Below are positions 60,672-64,000 of a stretch of DNA of 64,000 nucleotides, in pieces; the first letter of the stretch is position 1, and the number at the start of each line of letters is the position of its first letter. Under the pieces are notes generated by a model. That model had not been told where the DNA came from and did no database searches. It saw only the letters and a program-made list of their open reading frames with translations. The DNA comes from Pardosa pseudoannulata (Eukaryota; Arthropoda; Arachnida; Araneae; Lycosidae). The translations under genes and the position numbers were made by a program. The stretch is from the NCBI GenBank assembly GCA_032207245.1, contig CM063510.1, positions 43,161,056-43,225,055 of the forward strand, given 5' to 3'.

Positions 60672-61678
60672 CGAATTATTGTCATATCAATAGAGAACCA
60701 AAGTTTACTAAGATAGAAATGTAAAATTCCGAACATATATTCCTTTTACGATGCATAGAACCACCAAGTAAGTAAATTTAATTTTAAATTGTGAAAATTG
60801 ACAGTTTAGAATTACACTGAGATGCATTAAATTAAAACTTCGGGCAGAGTTTACAGTTTCCCGAAATATCGAATGAATAATGCTTTTGCTTATTTTAATA
60901 CCTAATTATCGTAGCGAATACTAAACACTAGTTTATTTATAACTTACAACAGCACATTGATTAAATAATCAATAGCACAAAAAAAGCAAGCTTAAGTACA
61001 TTCTTGTTTTTTTTTTGTATAATTTGCTGCAGATGAGAAAATAATACCATGTAAAGGCCAAAAATGTAATTTGTGTTAGTCTAAAATAAGAGTTTGTCAC
61101 AGGAAAACAGTTAACTTTCTATTTTCATTGTGGTGGATCGGTGACCACTAACCTTATTTCTATTGATTTTAGCTGTCACACAAAGAACTAAGTGCCTTTT
61201 CCTAGTATAAAGTCTCGATAAGGAACAATATAATACCAAGGTTGCCATGAGAATTAAAATTTTGTTAACCATATAAAGGATATGCAAATAAATTAAAGCT
61301 ATGTAAAGATATGTTGAAGAGTCAAAATTTGAAAATTTTTGGCAAACCTTATTTTATTTTACCCTATTACTTAAAACTGTATTAAAGTATTGAAGTTATT
61401 ATAGATATATTAGATATAAGGATATTTATTACATAAAAACTAAAGTTATGTGTTTAAATAATTTTTTTAAATTATTATAAATATGTGTTCTTAATTCATA
61501 AGTAATTCTCATAAAACATAATACAGTCATTGATAGCTCTGATATATTAGAAATATTTTATAAACAATTTATTATTTAATTTAATTAGTTTTACTTTGTA
61601 TGCCAATGTTATTTAAATATTATTTTCAACATAATCATAATTATCTCGCAGTAATTATTCTTTGACTAAACTTAATTT
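60670..61678. other. AT-rich stretch without recognisable genes
   Basis: Nothing identified. Confidence 0.6.
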
Positions 61679-61679
61679 A

Positions 61680-62073
61680 CAACAATAAATAAATAAATAA
61701 ATAAATGAAACGAATATTGTTATTTCTGATTCCACTTGGTGAAACCAAGTAGGTTTGAGCCATACGCTACTCTTTTCAAGGCAAAGGACTGCACCTTTCG
61801 TTTTAATGAGTGTCACTACGGTGAAAGTACGACTTATGATCAAATGGGTCCTCGTAATTTCGAAGCAATGACCAAGCAGACCGAGCCATAGGTTTGACAT
61901 GTCACCCCCAGAGGTACTGATTAAAAATTTGGAGAACATTGTGACCACGAACATATTTCACTTGAACCAGTCACCTATAATAAACACAGCGAATGTTAGG
62001 CCAGCTGGGGTTCAAAACCCACAACTCTCAAGTCACGAGAGCGTTGCCTTTACCTACTGAGCTACAGCGCTAC
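61680..62073 (-). mobile_element. SINE-2, tRNA-Val-like head, copy 1
   Basis: On the minus strand the head is 'gtagcgctgtagctcagtag' (A box), anticodon arm ctctc-gtgactt-gagag (GAC in the anticodon position, with T before it) and a B-box-like gggttttgaaccc. A body of about 260 bp follows, with acctctgggggt and aagtcgtactttcacc, ending at a (TTTA)n tail (61681-61706 on the plus strand). This is a longer, different family from SINE-1. Confidence 0.78.
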
Positions 62074-62410
62074 ATGAAACTAATTCTATAAATCCTTGTG
62101 GTATTTTTTGAGATGTAAAGCACTTTTGGTATGTGATTTTATAATTTTCTTCGTGAAGTTTTGTAAGATTCTTTTGAAGTGTTTGTTGATTAAAATAATG
62201 ATTAAATATGTTATATTTTTAACAGACTGCTTAATGTCCTTTTATGACTTGGAAAATTGTTTCTGTGATAAAAGAAATTTTTTAACTGTAATTTGTACAA
62301 ATTTATTATTTCATTTACTTGTATAGCATTAAGTTTTTAATTCTAACCATACTTCTAGCTGTCTTTATATTTGGGTTTGTTATTTTTGTCGTAACCTCTC
62401 TTGTCATTAT

Positions 62411-62755
62411 TATAGGTGGAACCCTTGTTGCTAATGGCAGTTGGGGCAAGTTAAACATTCGTGACTGCAAAGTCCTCCATGTTCCAATAACAAATTATAC
62501 CTCTGGGGGTACTGAATCAGAGATGAGTCTGTCTCTGGTTTGGATCTAAATTCTGACTTGCGGATGGATGAATGAGTGTATGAGTGAGTTCGACCGAACC
62601 CTAAATAGGTTGTGTCGTGTGTGTTCAAGCTAAGTCGTACTTTCACCTTAACGGGGCTCGTTAACAACGAAAGGCGCAAGCTTCTGCCTTAATTCGAAGG
62701 AGAAGCACTCATTCTGGTTTGGTATGACCAAGTGGCATTAGACATACCACTATGG
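62411..62755 (+). mobile_element. SINE-2, 5'-truncated copy 2
   Basis: Shares tataggtg, cgtgactgcaaagtcctcca-type, acctctgggggt, 'aagtcgtactttcacc', 'aacgaaagg' and 'accaagtgg' with the complement of 61735-62010, in the same order. The tRNA head is missing. It contains an extra piece (around gagtgagttcgaccgaaccc) not seen in copy 1. Confidence 0.72.
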
Positions 62756-63015
62756 GTGGCACAAATTAGTTTGTAATTGTTTTTAACCAATGTAATATCT
62801 TCTGACCAAATTTAATAAATAATAATATGTTCTCGATCCCCATGACCACGATTTGGTTCGTTGTGAATGGAATTTCTCACTCACCCTCTATGACTGTTTA
62901 AGCAATTCCAAATATCTTGTCTGAGGGGGACTGGAGGTTCGGTATTTTCGATCCAACCCACACCAAACTTTCATGTTTTAAGGGGACAAGAAATCTTCAA
63001 TCTCAAGTTTCAAAA
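62756..63015. other. Stretch without recognisable genes
   Basis: Nothing identified. Confidence 0.5.
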
Positions 63016-63020
63016 ACTCG

Positions 63021-63575
<555 letters not shown>

Positions 63576-63636
<61 letters not shown>

Positions 63637-63670
63637 TATATATATGTATGTATGTATGTATATATATATA

Positions 63671-63701
<31 letters not shown>

Positions 63702-63714
63702 ATGTATATATATA

Positions 63715-63753
<39 letters not shown>

Positions 63754-64000
63754 ATACATATATATATATATGTATATATGTATATACATATATATATATA
63801 TATGTATATATATATACACATACTTATATATGTATGTATATATATACACATACTTATATATGTATGTATATACATATATATGTATATATATGTATATAAA
63901 TATATGTATATATATATATATATATGTATGTATATACATATATATGTATATATATATATATGTGTGTGTATGTATATACATATATGTATATATATATATA
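63576..64000. repeat. (TA)n/(GTAT)n microsatellite, second block
   Basis: Continues to the end of the window, richer in GTAT and TACA variants than the first block. Confidence 0.96.

Noticed and set aside
61985..62073. Functional tRNA-Val gene
   Set aside because: The B box has changed to gttttgaacc and the acceptor stem does not pair well. It continues into a body shared with 62411-62755, so it is a SINE head.

Overview
This window looks like intergenic DNA from an animal, most likely an invertebrate. It is very AT-rich. It holds no bacterial-style operons and no long open reading frames apart from those inside (TA)n microsatellites. It is full of Tc1/mariner, pogo, piggyBac and hAT relics together with tRNA-derived SINEs. 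An arthropod, perhaps an arachnid, is my guess, but the sequence does not prove it. I see no intact protein-coding gene. All recognisable protein sequence is broken transposase, with one exception: a GC-rich reading frame at 39.86-40.15 kb that begins with a good signal peptide and may be an exon of a secreted-peptide gene.

Layout. 0-3 kb and 9.5-14 kb are two copies of one segmental duplication, built from units of about 1.75 kb that carry microsatellites. The second copy has also gained a solo LTR and a mariner-related insert. 3-9.4 kb holds a possible hAT-like element, an interspersed repeat interrupted by a TTAA-flanked MITE, and a tandem duplication of about 1 kb whose second half alone carries another TTAA MITE. 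16.6-25.7 kb contains an IS630-like foldback element, two copies of a deleted pogo element, three TTAA elements and several SINEs. 26.2-33 kb is a nest: a mariner relic split by a SINE, a pogo-like element of about 2.2 kb split by an interspersed repeat, and a Harbinger-like MITE. 33.7-46.3 kb holds a large TTAA element, microsatellites, the candidate peptide exon, a hAT element with a perfect 8-bp target duplication, and a mariner pseudogene. 47-64 kb holds a 149-bp tandem repeat, a TTAA element, two Tc1-type pseudogenes, a foldback element, the second copy of the large TTAA element, a second SINE family and a large duplicated (TA)n tract.

Nothing here works together as a pathway. What the window offers is an insertion history. 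Several insertions can be read against an empty site elsewhere in the same 64 kb: two TTAA MITEs and one SINE. The density and variety of TTAA-flanked (piggyBac-type) elements is the most distinctive feature. Two of these elements share a long conserved hairpin and what appears to be the start of a transposase gene.
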